A stretch of 64,000 nucleotides of DNA from Firm-08 sp045546995 (GCA_045546995.1 JAZQDW010000008.1:1-64000); one strand, 5' to 3'; shown: positions 24,994-34,039, counted from the first letter of the stretch. Made by a program: numbers and translations. Notes: generated by a model not told the origin, from the letters alone.

Positions 24994-25281
24994 GTAACCG
25001 AAAACCACGCGATCGTCGCGTGGCCCGATAGAGCTTTGGCGATGAGCAGGAAAAAGAACGGTCTGAATAAGGAGCAGAGGGCAACTTGTGCCTCGCCTCC
25101 CTCTGACGAGGGAGGTGGATTTTTGCGTAGCAAAAAGACGGAGGGAGAGAGGATAAGGGCAGAATGAGAAGTTTCGTTATCTCTCCCTCAGTCCTCGCTG
25201 ACGCTCGGACAGCTCCCTCGTCAGAGGGAGCCAAGGCAGGCTGTGCAGCCCATTTATGGGCAGCCAGTAATCAATGAACGG
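24992..25281 (+). repeat. Interspersed palindromic repeat, copy 2
   Basis: A ~290-base non-coding element starting TTGTAACCGAAAACCACGCG. It contains a small perfect hairpin (CCACGCGA/TCGCGTGG) and a large inverted repeat, CTCCCTCTGACGAGGGAG (left) against CTCCCTCGTCAGAGGGAG (right), so the RNA or single strand could fold on itself. It matches copy 3 (36724-37066) at ~95% by eye and copy 1 over the right half. No transposase is encoded; it resembles a MITE. The stretch 24924-25596 holds this element, the right arm of the inverted repeat and the fucosidase promoter. Confidence 0.9.
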
Positions 25282-25296
25282 CCTGTTTCAATCAGC

Positions 25297-25499
25297 TTTT
25301 GCCGGCGGGCAAAAGGTTTCCGAAACGATCGAGCCGCTTGGGTGGCGAGATCATTTCATCCGCTGTTTTGTGCGCCGCGTAAAATAGCGGATTTCACACT
25401 GCCGCAAGGCAGTATTTCACTTTTGCGGCCATCGCCGCAAAAACTTCACTAAAAAAAGGGAAGAGCACTTGTGATGAAGCGTCCTTCCCTTTTCTAATG
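25297..25499 (-). repeat. Long inverted repeat, right arm
   Basis: The reverse complement of 24293-24491, with the GGGAAG hairpin at its outer end (25460-25495). See the left arm. The outer end lies about 100 bases before the fucosidase gene. Confidence 0.85.
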
Positions 25500-25539
25500 A
25501 ATAGTGAATCGTTATGGATGGTTTTGATGACAATTTACA

Positions 25540-25568
25540 TTGCTTTAAGGATTATTATGTGATATTAT
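25540..25568 (+). promoter_or_regulatory. Probable promoter of the fucosidase gene
   Basis: TTGCTT, 17-base spacer, TATTAT, 28 bases before the ATG. Confidence 0.6.
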
Positions 25569-25596
25569 AAGACCAAAAGCAAGGAGGGAACGCTTT

Positions 25597-26925
25597 ATGT
25601 CATCTTATAAACGCAGAAAAACACCGGGCAATACCGATTGGTTTGTCCGTGACCGTTTTGGAATGTTCATCCACTTCGGGCTGTATGCCATGCCGGCGCG
25701 TCACGAGTGGGTCAAGTCCAGAGAATTTATTTCCGAGGAAAAATACGACGTATATTTCCGTAATTTCAATCCCGATCTTTTTGATGCCAAAGAATGGGCG
25801 CGCACGGCCAAGGCCGCGGGTATGAAATACTGCGTGTTGACCACCAAGCATCACGAAGGCTTTTGCCTGTTTGACACCAAGTACACCGATTATAAGATCA
25901 CCAATACACCCTTTGGTCGGGATCTGGTGCGGGAGTACGTGGAGGCCTTCCGCGCCGAGGGGCTGAAGGTGGGATTTTACTATTCCCTCCTTGACTGGCA
26001 TCATCCCGATTACGTCATCGACGCTCGCCATCCACTGCGCGGTCATCCTGACGGTGCGGCACTGGATGCAGGGCGGGATATGAAGAAATATGCAAAGTAT
26101 ATGCGCGATCAGGTAAGAGAGTTGATGACGAACTACGGCAAGATCGACATATTGTGGATGGACTTCACCCCCGCCGCAAAACCCAATATGCCCGACTGGA
26201 TGCGTAACGGCGGCGCCAAGAATAAGGAGATGTGGGAGAGCGAGGCGCTCATTAAGATGGTGCGCGAGCTACAGCCCGGCATCATCATCAACAATCGCGC
26301 CGATCTGGAACAGGATCTCTGGACCCCCGAGCAGTATCAGCCCCGTGAGTGGCAACGCCATAAAGAGACGGGGGAACTGGTCACTTGGGAGGCCGGCCAG
26401 ACCTTTTCCGGCTCCTGGGGATACTACCGTGACGAGCACAGTTGGAAGAGCCCCGAAATGCTGATCGATATGCTTACCAACACCGTTTCCTGTGGCGGCA
26501 ACCTCATTATGAACGTGGGTCCCACCGCCCGTGGTTATTTTGACCACCGCGCCGTAGAAGCACTGGGGGCTTACGGCGAGTGGATGAAGTACAACAGTCG
26601 CTCCATCTACGGTTGCACCATGGCAGAGCCCGGCTTCCAGGCGCCCGAGGGCACCGTGCTGACCCAAAGCGAGGATGAAAAACGGCTCTATATCCATCTG
26701 CAGACCTATCCGTTCGGCACGCTGCGCTTGCACGGCGTTGCCAAAGAAGACGTTGAATACGTCTGCTTCCTCTCCGACGGTAGCGAGATCACCTATCAGG
26801 ATCGTCTGATGAACGACGGTCTGACGGTGGATGCATTCGGAACAGAGGAGAAGAGCATTTTGCTAAAGCTTCCCACCATCCCACCCAAGGGGTTGCGGCC
26901 GGTCATTGAGGTTATTTTGAAATAG
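25597..26925 (+). CDS. Alpha-L-fucosidase, GH29
   Basis: A 442-residue enzyme without signal peptide, so it acts in the cytoplasm on imported fucosylated sugars. The N-terminal WFVRDRFGMFIHFGLYAMPA and YCVLTTKHHEGFCLFD blocks are GH29 hallmarks. The nucleophile is D189 in DILWMDFTP. A short C-terminal beta domain follows (~345-442). AGGAGGGAACGCTTT precedes the ATG. It is monocistronic, ended by a strong terminator. Fucose release fits a gut glycan lifestyle; no fucose catabolic genes are adjacent. Confidence 0.93.
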   Translation: MSSYKRRKTPGNTDWFVRDRFGMFIHFGLYAMPARHEWVKSREFISEEKYDVYFRNFNPDLFDAKEWARTAKAAGMKYCVLTTKHHEGFCLFDTKYTDYKITNTPFGRDLVREYVEAFRAEGLKVGFYYSLLDWHHPDYVIDARHPLRGHPDGAALDAGRDMKKYAKYMRDQVRELMTNYGKIDILWMDFTPAAKPNMPDWMRNGGAKNKEMWESEALIKMVRELQPGIIINNRADLEQDLWTPEQYQPREWQRHKETGELVTWEAGQTFSGSWGYYRDEHSWKSPEMLIDMLTNTVSCGGNLIMNVGPTARGYFDHRAVEALGAYGEWMKYNSRSIYGCTMAEPGFQAPEGTVLTQSEDEKRLYIHLQTYPFGTLRLHGVAKEDVEYVCFLSDGSEITYQDRLMNDGLTVDAFGTEEKSILLKLPTIPPKGLRPVIEVILK

Positions 26926-26930
26926 CAAAG

Positions 26931-26972
26931 AAAAAAGGAAGAATGTTCGTGATGAAACATTCTTCCTTTTTT
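26931..26972. terminator. Bidirectional terminator between GH29 and SDR genes
   Basis: Stem AAAAAAGGAAGAATGTT / AACATTCTTCCTTTTTT, loop CGTGATGA, with A and T tracts on both sides. It serves both convergent genes. Confidence 0.92.
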
Positions 26973-26982
26973 GATGATGGAT

Positions 26983-27759
26983 TTAGTATTTCAGTCGCTC
27001 TGCGGGGATTTCGGGGTACAGCTGGACGTTGTTACCGCCGTCCACGATCAGTTCGGCGCCGGTGGTATTGCGGCTTTGGTCGCTGCCCATATACCAGGCG
27101 GCGTTGGCCACGTCCTCAAACTCGGCGATATCCCCGATGGGGGTGTAATTGGACAGAGCGTTGCGGCAATTATTATAGTTGGTTTCCCAACGCACGGTTT
27201 TGATCATACCGGGAAGTACGCAGTTGACACGGATGCCGTATTTGCCCAGATCCACTGCCAGCGCGCGGCTCAGGGACAGGATGCCGCCCTTGGAACAGCT
27301 GTAGGCGGCGCGGGAGGGAATGGCGCGATAGGCGGTGTTGGAATTGATAAACACGATGGCGCCCTTGCCCTTTTCCTTCATTTGCAGGGCGGCCTCACGG
27401 GCCAGCATAAAGTTCCAACCGATGTTGGTGTTGATCACGTCCATAAAGTCTTTGATATCAACGCTTAAGGTGTCCTGCGCAATGCCCAGATTGGCGGCGT
27501 TGCACACCAAGGTGTCCAGCAGATAGCCCTTCTGGCGAATGTCGGCAAAGGCGGCCTTTACCTGCGCTTCGTTATAGCCCTCCAGCTCGTAGCCGTAGCA
27601 ATTCCGGCCCGTTTCGGCGGCCAATTTGGCGGCGGCCTCTTCGGCATCCGATCGGCGACGGGAAGAGATAAATACGTCGTAGCCCTCCACGGCAAACCGT
27701 TTGGCAATGGCATATCCGGTGCCGTTGGTGGCGCCGGTAACAAGTACGCAAGGATTCAT
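26983..27759 (-). CDS. Short-chain dehydrogenase/reductase
   Basis: A 258-residue NAD(P)-dependent oxidoreductase of the classical SDR family. It has the cofactor motif TGATNGTG (8-15), CNAAN (86-90) and the catalytic Ser-Tyr-Lys: S140, Y153 and K157 (YSCSK). The substrate is not predictable; many relatives act on sugars or sugar alcohols, which fits the surroundings. It is divergent from the deacetylase gene with a TATAAT-like box at 27799-27794 but no good -35. Confidence 0.92.
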   Translation of the reverse strand: MNPCVLVTGATNGTGYAIAKRFAVEGYDVFISSRRRSDAEEAAAKLAAETGRNCYGYELEGYNEAQVKAAFADIRQKGYLLDTLVCNAANLGIAQDTLSVDIKDFMDVINTNIGWNFMLAREAALQMKEKGKGAIVFINSNTAYRAIPSRAAYSCSKGGILSLSRALAVDLGKYGIRVNCVLPGMIKTVRWETNYNNCRNALSNYTPIGDIAEFEDVANAAWYMGSDQSRNTTGAELIVDGGNNVQLYPEIPAERLKY

Positions 27760-27956
27760 GGGAAAAACGCTCCTTTATTTCAAATTTGCTTTCATTATAC
27801 AATAAAAACCTCTGAATTTTGAGATTTTTAACGGTGTTTTTAAAGATTTTCTATTTAAAAGCCATCTTTTTTCGGTTTTTGGTGAGAGGATTGCCGCCGT
27901 CAAACGTATAAGAAGTGAAAAGCATGGATTGTATGGCAAAAAGGAGGCTGACAGTT

Positions 27957-28985
27957 ATGAAGAAAACCATTATATGGATCGTATGGATGGTATTGTTATT
28001 TGGTTGTACTGCCTGCCGCCTTCCCGCCGATGAGGAGCCGGGACCGGCGAAAGCGGCGCAAAACCGCCCACAGCAAATGGCTGCCCTGCATAACGACACG
28101 GAACCGCCGACCGCGCCCATCGTTGACAGCAAAATTTCCGTCGATACAAAGGCTGCTGCCGTGGAAAGCAACGATACCGCCGAAAAACGCCCCGTCGGGC
28201 AGATGATCAGCTCGGCGCAGCTTGCAGGGCCTGCCCCTACGGCTCAAACGCATACGGAAACCGCGGGAAAACGCGGCAATCATGCCGCGCTGTGTGATCC
28301 GGTAGCGCCGGAGATGGACTGTCGTATTTTGTTGTATCATCATTTTACCCAGACCGCGCCGTCCAAGAAAAAATATTCGGTGATCACAACGCCGCAACGG
28401 CTGGAAGAAAATATTAAATATCTGTTGGAGCAGGGCTATACGATCATACCGTTGCAAGCCTTGGTGGAATATCACCGCGGTACCCGTACACTACCGCAAA
28501 AGACCGTGGTGTTGACCATGGACGACGGGTATGAAAGCAATTATACGCTGGCCTATCCCGTTTTGCAAAAATATCAGGTGCCGGCCACGATTTTTGTGGT
28601 TGCTTCCTCGATGAACAGCGGCAACAAAATGAGCTGGGAACAGATGCGTGAAATGGAGCAAAGCGGTCTGGTGGATATTCAGTCGCATTCCATCAGCCAC
28701 TTTGATCATAGCGCCCTGCCGCCGGCGGAGGTTGCGGCGGCGGTGGAAGAATCTTTTACGATCATCGAAAAAAATTTAGGGAAACGGAAATATCGGATGT
28801 TTGCCTATCCGTACGGAAAACATACCGATCAAACGGTGACGGCATTGCAGGAGCAAGGCGTCGACGTACAGCTGACTACCCAATATCGGGCGGTGGATCT
28901 GACGGCGCTTCGGCCGGAACGTCTGCCACGGCTCAACGTGGCCTATCATTCCAATTTGGAAACCCTGTTGCAATATACCCCCTGA
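27957..28985 (+). CDS. Lipoprotein polysaccharide deacetylase (NodB domain)
   Basis: A 342-residue protein starting at 27957, where AAGGAGG precedes the ATG; the longer frame from 27915 lacks such a site. The N-terminus is a lipoprotein signal with lipobox LLFGC. A low-complexity Ala/Pro linker runs to ~115. The NodB domain then has the metal and catalytic motifs TMDDGYESN, SHSISHFDH and AYPYGK. It removes acetyl groups from cell-wall or environmental polysaccharides at the outer membrane face. It is monocistronic with a strong terminator. Confidence 0.9.
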   Translation: MKKTIIWIVWMVLLFGCTACRLPADEEPGPAKAAQNRPQQMAALHNDTEPPTAPIVDSKISVDTKAAAVESNDTAEKRPVGQMISSAQLAGPAPTAQTHTETAGKRGNHAALCDPVAPEMDCRILLYHHFTQTAPSKKKYSVITTPQRLEENIKYLLEQGYTIIPLQALVEYHRGTRTLPQKTVVLTMDDGYESNYTLAYPVLQKYQVPATIFVVASSMNSGNKMSWEQMREMEQSGLVDIQSHSISHFDHSALPPAEVAAAVEESFTIIEKNLGKRKYRMFAYPYGKHTDQTVTALQEQGVDVQLTTQYRAVDLTALRPERLPRLNVAYHSNLETLLQYTP

Positions 28986-29002
28986 CCCTCTCTCCTCCTG
29001 AA

Positions 29003-29050
29003 AAAGCGATCGCCCCGACCTGCGTTTTGTCAGTTCGGGGCGATCGCTTT
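29003..29050. terminator. Strong bidirectional terminator
   Basis: A 16-bp stem (AAAGCGATCGCCCCGA / TCGGGGCGATCGCTTT) between convergent genes. Its right half plus loop (24 bases, 29026-29049) is repeated exactly at 31832-31855. Confidence 0.92.
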
Positions 29051-29052
29051 AT

Positions 29053-30156
29053 TTACAGTTTTCCGTGGGGTAGGGAGGGATCCATCGGCGCTTCTTTTTC
29101 AAAATGAGATGTCATAACGTAGGGGGTCCCTTTAGCGGCGCTCTCCAAAATGCCGGTCATGGCCTCCAGCACGTGGAAGGTCTGTTTGCTTGTGGTGCGT
29201 CCGGGCCGCCCCGTTTCAATGGCCACCGCCAGATCGTCCAGCCCCAGACAGCGGGAATTTTCGCTGTAATCAAAGGTGAGCGGATACGTTTCCTCGCTTT
29301 TGGTTTCACCGTTATAAAAAACGATTGCATCCGTTTGGCCGAAATAGTTGGGATCGGGCACGAACAGGGTACCCTTGGTGCCGTAGATCTCAAATCGGTT
29401 TTGCTGTGTTTTGTATATGTCGAAGGAGGTCAGCAGCGATACGTTGATGCCGCTGTCCAGCGACAAAAACGCTTCAATGTGCGTGGGGGTGTTGACCTGT
29501 ATGATCTCCCCTTCGTGGGGCGCGGCGGTAATGAGACGGGAGGGATAGGAGGTATGGGCATAGCCGTATACCTGACGAACGCCGCCCAACAGATTGATCA
29601 GCGCCGTGATATAATAGGGACCCATATCCAGCAAGGGGCCTCCGCCCCGTTGATAGTAAAAATCCGGGTCGGGATGCCAGCTTTCCACCCCGTGGGAGGC
29701 CATCACCAAACGGCCGCCGATGGGTTGGCCGATCACGCCCTCTTCGATCAATTTGCGGCAGGTCTGAATGCCCGCTCCCATAAAGGTATCGGGCGCGCCG
29801 CCGATGAGCAAACCCTTCTCTGCCGCCAGGGCCACCAGCTCCCTGCCTTCGGCCAGATCGGCGCCCAGTGGCTTTTCCGAATAAACGTGCTTGCCTGCAA
29901 GTAGCGCCGCTTTGGAAACGGCGTAATGCTGATAGGGACGGGTGAGATTGAGCACCACGTCGATCTCGGGATCGGCAAACAGTTCTTCCATGGTGTCGTA
30001 TAACTTGGGAATGCAGTATTTTTCCTGCGCTTTTTCGGCGCGCTCCCGGATCAGATCGCATACCGCCACCAGCTCCACGTCCCGGAATACTTCTTTAAAA
30101 TTTTTTAGATAGATGCCGCTTATGCAACCCACACCTACCATACCGACTTTAAGCAT
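29053..30156 (-). CDS. Gfo/Idh/MocA-family oxidoreductase
   Basis: A 367-residue NAD(P)-binding sugar oxidoreductase. The Rossmann motif GVGCISGIY is at residues 7-15, the EKPLGAD lysine motif is present, and a C-terminal alpha/beta domain carries the SWHPDPDFYYQRGGGPLLDMG signature. Members oxidise or epimerise sugars or inositols. It lies 12 bases after the ThuA gene; ThuA plus Gfo/Idh is a recurrent pair in sugar catabolism (in rhizobia ThuA/ThuB handle trehalose derivatives). Confidence 0.93.
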   Translation of the reverse strand: MLKVGMVGVGCISGIYLKNFKEVFRDVELVAVCDLIRERAEKAQEKYCIPKLYDTMEELFADPEIDVVLNLTRPYQHYAVSKAALLAGKHVYSEKPLGADLAEGRELVALAAEKGLLIGGAPDTFMGAGIQTCRKLIEEGVIGQPIGGRLVMASHGVESWHPDPDFYYQRGGGPLLDMGPYYITALINLLGGVRQVYGYAHTSYPSRLITAAPHEGEIIQVNTPTHIEAFLSLDSGINVSLLTSFDIYKTQQNRFEIYGTKGTLFVPDPNYFGQTDAIVFYNGETKSEETYPLTFDYSENSRCLGLDDLAVAIETGRPGRTTSKQTFHVLEAMTGILESAAKGTPYVMTSHFEKEAPMDPSLPHGKL

Positions 30157-30168
30157 AGCTTTTCTCCT

Positions 30169-30891
30169 TTAATACATTTTAGCGTTGTTTTCGTAAATGG
30201 TGGCATCCAATCCGTGAGCCTTGGCAAAGGCCTTGCCTTCGGCGGCCCACAGCATACCCCGTTCCATCAGCGTGGCGGCGTTGGGAGATTTTTCAAACAC
30301 GTCGTCGTGATGCCCCAGCGAGCAGTAAAAGACCCGACCCGTGCCCCAGTATTTTGTCCACGCCACCGGCATATCCACCGGCTTGTTGGCGGCGTGATAA
30401 TAATTCACTGCGGGAAAGCGGGTGGTTGCCAGCACCTCGATGGCGGGATCTACGTGGAGATAGTAGTGCTCCGAGCAGACCTCGAAATCTGACAATCCCT
30501 CGGTGATGGGGCTTGATCCGTGGCAAATGTTGACGGTATAATTCACTCCGTCGCCGCCGGGATGGGATACCCATTGCCCGCCGGTGATAAATTGCCATTC
30601 CACCGACTCCCGAAAGGCGTCGCACATACCGCCGTGGCAACCGGCCATGCCTACGCCGTGTCCGATGGCATAGGAAAGATTTTTTTCATATTCCCGTGGC
30701 AGTTTGCCCCCAGTGTGGCAGGCCACGATCAGATCGTAGGTCAGTAGCGCCTCTCTGTCGGCCAGACAATCCAGCGTATCAAAGATTTCGGCGCTGATGC
30801 CGTGCTTTTCCAGCATAGCGGCAAAACGAACCGACGTAAGTTCAGGTTGATGGCCGTCCCAGCCACCACGAAAAATCAATGCTTTTTTCAA
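30169..30891 (-). CDS. ThuA-domain protein
   Basis: A 240-residue protein with a class-I glutamine-amidotransferase-like fold of the ThuA family. Recognisable parts are ALIFRGGWDGHQ, YDLIVACHTGG, GVGMAGCHGGMCDAF and YWGTGRVFYCSLGHHDDV. The start codon is TTG, with AAAGGAGG eight bases upstream. It begins the two-gene operon with the Gfo/Idh enzyme, divergent from an AraC regulator that probably controls it. Confidence 0.9.
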   Translation of the reverse strand: MKKALIFRGGWDGHQPELTSVRFAAMLEKHGISAEIFDTLDCLADREALLTYDLIVACHTGGKLPREYEKNLSYAIGHGVGMAGCHGGMCDAFRESVEWQFITGGQWVSHPGGDGVNYTVNICHGSSPITEGLSDFEVCSEHYYLHVDPAIEVLATTRFPAVNYYHAANKPVDMPVAWTKYWGTGRVFYCSLGHHDDVFEKSPNAATLMERGMLWAAEGKAFAKAHGLDATIYENNAKMY

Positions 30892-30914
30892 GACAGATCC
30901 CTCCTTTTGCTTTC

Positions 30915-30943
30915 AGTTTATCAACGGATGGTTGCAAAAACAA
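30915..30943 (-). promoter_or_regulatory. Promoter of the ThuA-Gfo/Idh operon
   Basis: Minus strand: TTGTTT (30943-30938), 17-base spacer, TAAACT (30920-30915). It overlaps the divergent AraC promoter. Confidence 0.6.
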
Positions 30944-30960
30944 GAAATTTCCGTTATAAT
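30932..30960 (+). promoter_or_regulatory. Sigma-A promoter of the AraC-family gene
   Basis: TTGCAA, 17-base spacer, TATAAT. The -35 of this promoter overlaps the -35 region of the divergent operon, so binding of one regulator could control both. Confidence 0.8.
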
Positions 30961-30995
30961 ATCAGACGAAAGTTCAGTTTTAAAGGAGGATCGCC

Positions 30996-31790
30996 GTGCA
31001 ATATGAGATGACAAGATCCAGAGAAAACCATTATTTTTCCATTTCAACGCAAACAAACGTTGATTTCAACTTCCCCCTGCATTTTCACAAAAGCTTTGAG
31101 GTGCTGTTCGTGGAGCGAGGAGAGCAGATCGTGCAGATTGACGGCGTAGACTTTGCCGTATGCGGCGGTGAGGCGGCGCTGATTTTGCCGGGGCAGCTTC
31201 ACTCCTACCGCACCGAAAGGGGTTCGGAAATTTGGATCTGTATTTTCTCCGCCGATTTTATGCCGGATCTGGCAAAATATGTCGAACAGGGGCAGAAACA
31301 CGATCCGATCTTTTCTGCGGCGGGATTTTCCTTGCCGCAATTTACGGCGTTACAGGAAAACAGGTTTGCCATCAAGGCCGAATTGTATCAGCTTGCCACC
31401 CGTTATACGGCCGGACCGCCGGCTCCGATCCTTGACAAGCGGCGGGAGCCGCTGTTGTACGAGCTTGTACGGTACGTTGACGGACATTTTACCGAGCCGC
31501 TGACGCTGCAACGGTTGGCGACCCATTTCGGGTATAATTACCGCTATCTTTCGGGTGTTATCAATCGGGCCTTCGGCATTTCCTTTTCCGGGGTGTTGCG
31601 GCAATACCGGGTGGATCTTGCCTGTCGTCTGCTGCGGGAGAGCGATGCCGCCGTTACAGAAATTGCGGGGCGATGTGGCTTTGAAACGTTGCGAAGCTTT
31701 AACCGCAGCTTTAAAGCGGAGACCGGCCTGACCCCTACGGAATACAGAAAGCAGGCTCGTTTTGCAAAAATCGACAAATGCAACATATAA
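30996..31790 (+). CDS. AraC-family transcriptional regulator
   Basis: A 264-residue regulator. The N-terminal cupin domain (~15-130, around FPLHFHKSFEVLFVERGE) senses a sugar-like ligand. The C-terminal double HTH (~165-262) has LQRLATHFGYNYRYLSGVINRAF and the second-helix consensus ETLRSFNRSFKAETGLTPTEYRK. The start codon is GTG with AAAGGAGG before it. It is divergent from ThuA-Gfo/Idh and is the likely activator of that operon. Confidence 0.93.
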   Translation: MQYEMTRSRENHYFSISTQTNVDFNFPLHFHKSFEVLFVERGEQIVQIDGVDFAVCGGEAALILPGQLHSYRTERGSEIWICIFSADFMPDLAKYVEQGQKHDPIFSAAGFSLPQFTALQENRFAIKAELYQLATRYTAGPPAPILDKRREPLLYELVRYVDGHFTEPLTLQRLATHFGYNYRYLSGVINRAFGISFSGVLRQYRVDLACRLLRESDAAVTEIAGRCGFETLRSFNRSFKAETGLTPTEYRKQARFAKIDKCNI

Positions 31791-31795
31791 ATAAA

Positions 31796-31832
31796 GCCCC
31801 CTCCCTTGGGCGTTCCACCCAAGGGAGGGGGT
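31796..31832 (+). terminator. Rho-independent terminator of the AraC-family gene
   Basis: GC-rich 13-bp stem (CCCCCTCCCTTGGG / CCCAAGGGAGGGGG) five bases after the stop codon. Confidence 0.88.
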
Positions 31833-31867
31833 TTGTCAGTTCGGGGCGATCGCTTATTATAATACGA

Positions 31868-31900
31868 AAATATCCTCCCGTTTTTTGCGGGAGGATATTT
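31868..31900 (-). terminator. Terminator of the kinase/lipoprotein operon
   Basis: Stem AAATATCCTCCCG / CGGGAGGATATTT with a six-T loop, five bases past the stop of the minus-strand lipoprotein gene. Confidence 0.85.
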
Positions 31901-31904
31901 GTGA

Positions 31905-32378
31905 TCAATGATGGTGCTCCGCTGAGGAAAAGTTGGCCAGGAAAAAGGTGTCGGCGCCTTTGATGGTGGACAGACTGACCGTGCCCCGTTTCAGGTGCCA
32001 GTGGGCGGTGGCGTCCTCCCCTTCGGAGGCGCCGTAGACCTTGTCCATGGCGGCCCGGGTGGCCTTCATACCCTCTGCCAGACTTTCGCCCTCGTTGAGG
32101 AAGATCTGTACGGTGATGTTGGTCAGCCGATCATCGGCGGAGAAAACGTATCCCACCGAAACGGTACGGTCGCCAAAGACCGTCAGCTCCTTGGTTTGCA
32201 TCCAATTGAGCACTTGCTCGGATTCACCTTTGATAATGTTTTTCTCGCCTTCCGCCGCTGTCAGCTCGGCCTTGGTCATATCCCACTTTGCCTTGTGCAA
32301 TACCCGATCGCCTGTGTTACAGCCGGAAACCAGACACAGCATCACAGCCAACAGGATGCAAATGATACGTTTTTTCAT
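31905..32378 (-). CDS. Small lipoprotein, function unknown
   Basis: A 157-residue predicted lipoprotein with signal peptide and lipobox LVSGC (Cys ~20). The mature part is a small alpha/beta domain of unknown family, with no recognisable enzyme motif. Its ATG overlaps the stop of the ribulokinase-like gene (ATGA), so it is co-translated with it. No functional link to sugar phosphorylation is evident. Confidence 0.8.
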   Translation of the reverse strand: MKKRIICILLAVMLCLVSGCNTGDRVLHKAKWDMTKAELTAAEGEKNIIKGESEQVLNWMQTKELTVFGDRTVSVGYVFSADDRLTNITVQIFLNEGESLAEGMKATRAAMDKVYGASEGEDATAHWHLKRGTVSLSTIKGADTFFLANFSSAEHHH

Positions 32379-34006
32379 GCTTTTTTCTCCTTAATCGCCG
32401 TTACTTTTTTCATAATACTTTCATATCCGCCCATCACCTCGCACAGCCGCAGATACTCGCCGTACAATTCCTGATAAACGTCTCTGGCCAGAAAATCGGC
32501 GTAATAACGCCGAAAATCGCTGCTGCACATATCCGTCAGCGTCTTTTCCGCCTTTTGCTCGGTCAGGGTGAAGGCGCCCTGGATGGCGCTGCCCAACGCG
32601 CAGGCATCCTCCGAGGTGCATGCCAGGATCTCACAGTTGAGCACGTCCGCCAAAATCTGGCAAAACAGCTCGTTTTTGCGGGGAATACCGCCGGTGCAGA
32701 ATACCCGGGATACCTTGTGCCCGTGCTCCTCGTAAATTTCTTTGATTCGTCTGGCGCCGAAGGCCGCCGCCTCCAGATGGGCGCGATAGATTTCTTCGGG
32801 CTTGGTGTGATTGGTCATACCGACCAATGCGCCGGTGAGGGAATAATCCATCAACGGGGTACGAACGCCGCCGCACCAATCCAATGCCAGCAGGCCGCTT
32901 TCGCCTGCCTTGCATTGCTCGGCCAGTTTGGACAGATGGGTGTGGATGTCCACGCCCTCCGCTTTGGCTGCCTTGTGATAGCTTTGGGGCACGAAGGTGT
33001 TGACAAAATAATCAAAGGTGTCTCCCACCGAGGTCGAGCCGCCCTCGTGACCGTAGGTATCCGGCAGGAAGCAATGGGCGGAGGAGGAATAAATGCCGGG
33101 CATTCCCGTATCCGAATGGGAGCACAGCAGGGCGACGCCGCTGGTCCCCATAACCAGTACCATATCTCCCGGCTTGCCGCCCACGGCGGCCATGGCGGCG
33201 TGGGCATCCACCTGCGGCGCGACCACCTGCACGGTGGGCTCCAGCCCCAAGATCTCCGCCATTTGCGGGTTGAGAGTGCCGACGCAGGCGCCTACGGGCA
33301 ATACCTTACCCTTGATTTTCTGTAATACCTTGCCGAATCCGTTGGCGACCGCTTCAAAATAGTCGTTTTCGGGGTACCCGCGGAAGGGATGATAAAACCG
33401 TTTAAAGCAGGCAACGCTCTCGGCGGTGCACAGCTTACCGGTCAACAGCATGGTCAGCCATTCTCCCACCTCGGCAAAGCAGAGGGTGTTGTCAAAAACG
33501 GCGCGGTCATACTCAAAGGTCTCCAACACCTTGGGAAAGAAGGTTTCGGCATTGACCTTGCCCCCCAGATCGGACAAAAACCGCTGTCCCTGCTGGACGG
33601 CGATCTGCTGCAGACGCTCGGCCTGCGGCGCGGTGGTGTGATGCTTCCATAATTTAATATAGGCGTGGGGACTGTTTTTAAACCGATCGTTAAAGCACAG
33701 GGGCATACCGCCCTGTCCCAACGGGATGACACTGCAGGAGGTGGCGTCCAGACCGATGGACACGATCTCCTCCCGGTCGACGGCCTTTGCTACCGTGGTG
33801 ATGACGCTTTGCAGGGCCTTCATATAATCTGCCGGATGAGCGTAGGCGCTGTTTTGCGGCAGGCGGCTGCCATCGGGCATAGCATTCATAATTTTATGAG
33901 GATAGGCGTAAGTGGCGCGTGCCATAACATTGCCGTCCTCAACGTTGACCAGAACGGCGCGGGCACTTAAGGTGCCGAAATCGACACCGATGCTGTATTT
34001 TGCCAT
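32375..34006 (-). CDS. Ribulokinase-like FGGY-family carbohydrate kinase
   Basis: A 543-residue sugar kinase. The N-terminal phosphate-1 motif SIGVDFGTLSARAVLV, the GLDATSCSV block, VMGTSGVALL and the C-terminal LDWCGGVRTPLMD / GALVGMTNHTKPEEIYRA segment are those of AraB-type ribulokinases. I start it at 34006, preceded by AAAGGGG; the longer open frame to 34324 has no coding character. No araA or araD lies nearby, so the substrate (L-ribulose or another ketose) is uncertain. Confidence 0.88.
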   Translation of the reverse strand: MAKYSIGVDFGTLSARAVLVNVEDGNVMARATYAYPHKIMNAMPDGSRLPQNSAYAHPADYMKALQSVITTVAKAVDREEIVSIGLDATSCSVIPLGQGGMPLCFNDRFKNSPHAYIKLWKHHTTAPQAERLQQIAVQQGQRFLSDLGGKVNAETFFPKVLETFEYDRAVFDNTLCFAEVGEWLTMLLTGKLCTAESVACFKRFYHPFRGYPENDYFEAVANGFGKVLQKIKGKVLPVGACVGTLNPQMAEILGLEPTVQVVAPQVDAHAAMAAVGGKPGDMVLVMGTSGVALLCSHSDTGMPGIYSSSAHCFLPDTYGHEGGSTSVGDTFDYFVNTFVPQSYHKAAKAEGVDIHTHLSKLAEQCKAGESGLLALDWCGGVRTPLMDYSLTGALVGMTNHTKPEEIYRAHLEAAAFGARRIKEIYEEHGHKVSRVFCTGGIPRKNELFCQILADVLNCEILACTSEDACALGSAIQGAFTLTEQKAEKTLTDMCSSDFRRYYADFLARDVYQELYGEYLRLCEVMGGYESIMKKVTAIKEKKA

Positions 34007-34039
34007 AAAGATACCCCTTTCTGTGAGTTTGATATTTTT

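Noticed and set aside
24845..25234. Open frames inside the interspersed repeat (also 36655-36966), sharing the same predicted peptide
   Set aside because: The shared peptide arises because the repeat itself is duplicated; no ribosome-binding site or domain, and the frame runs through terminators.
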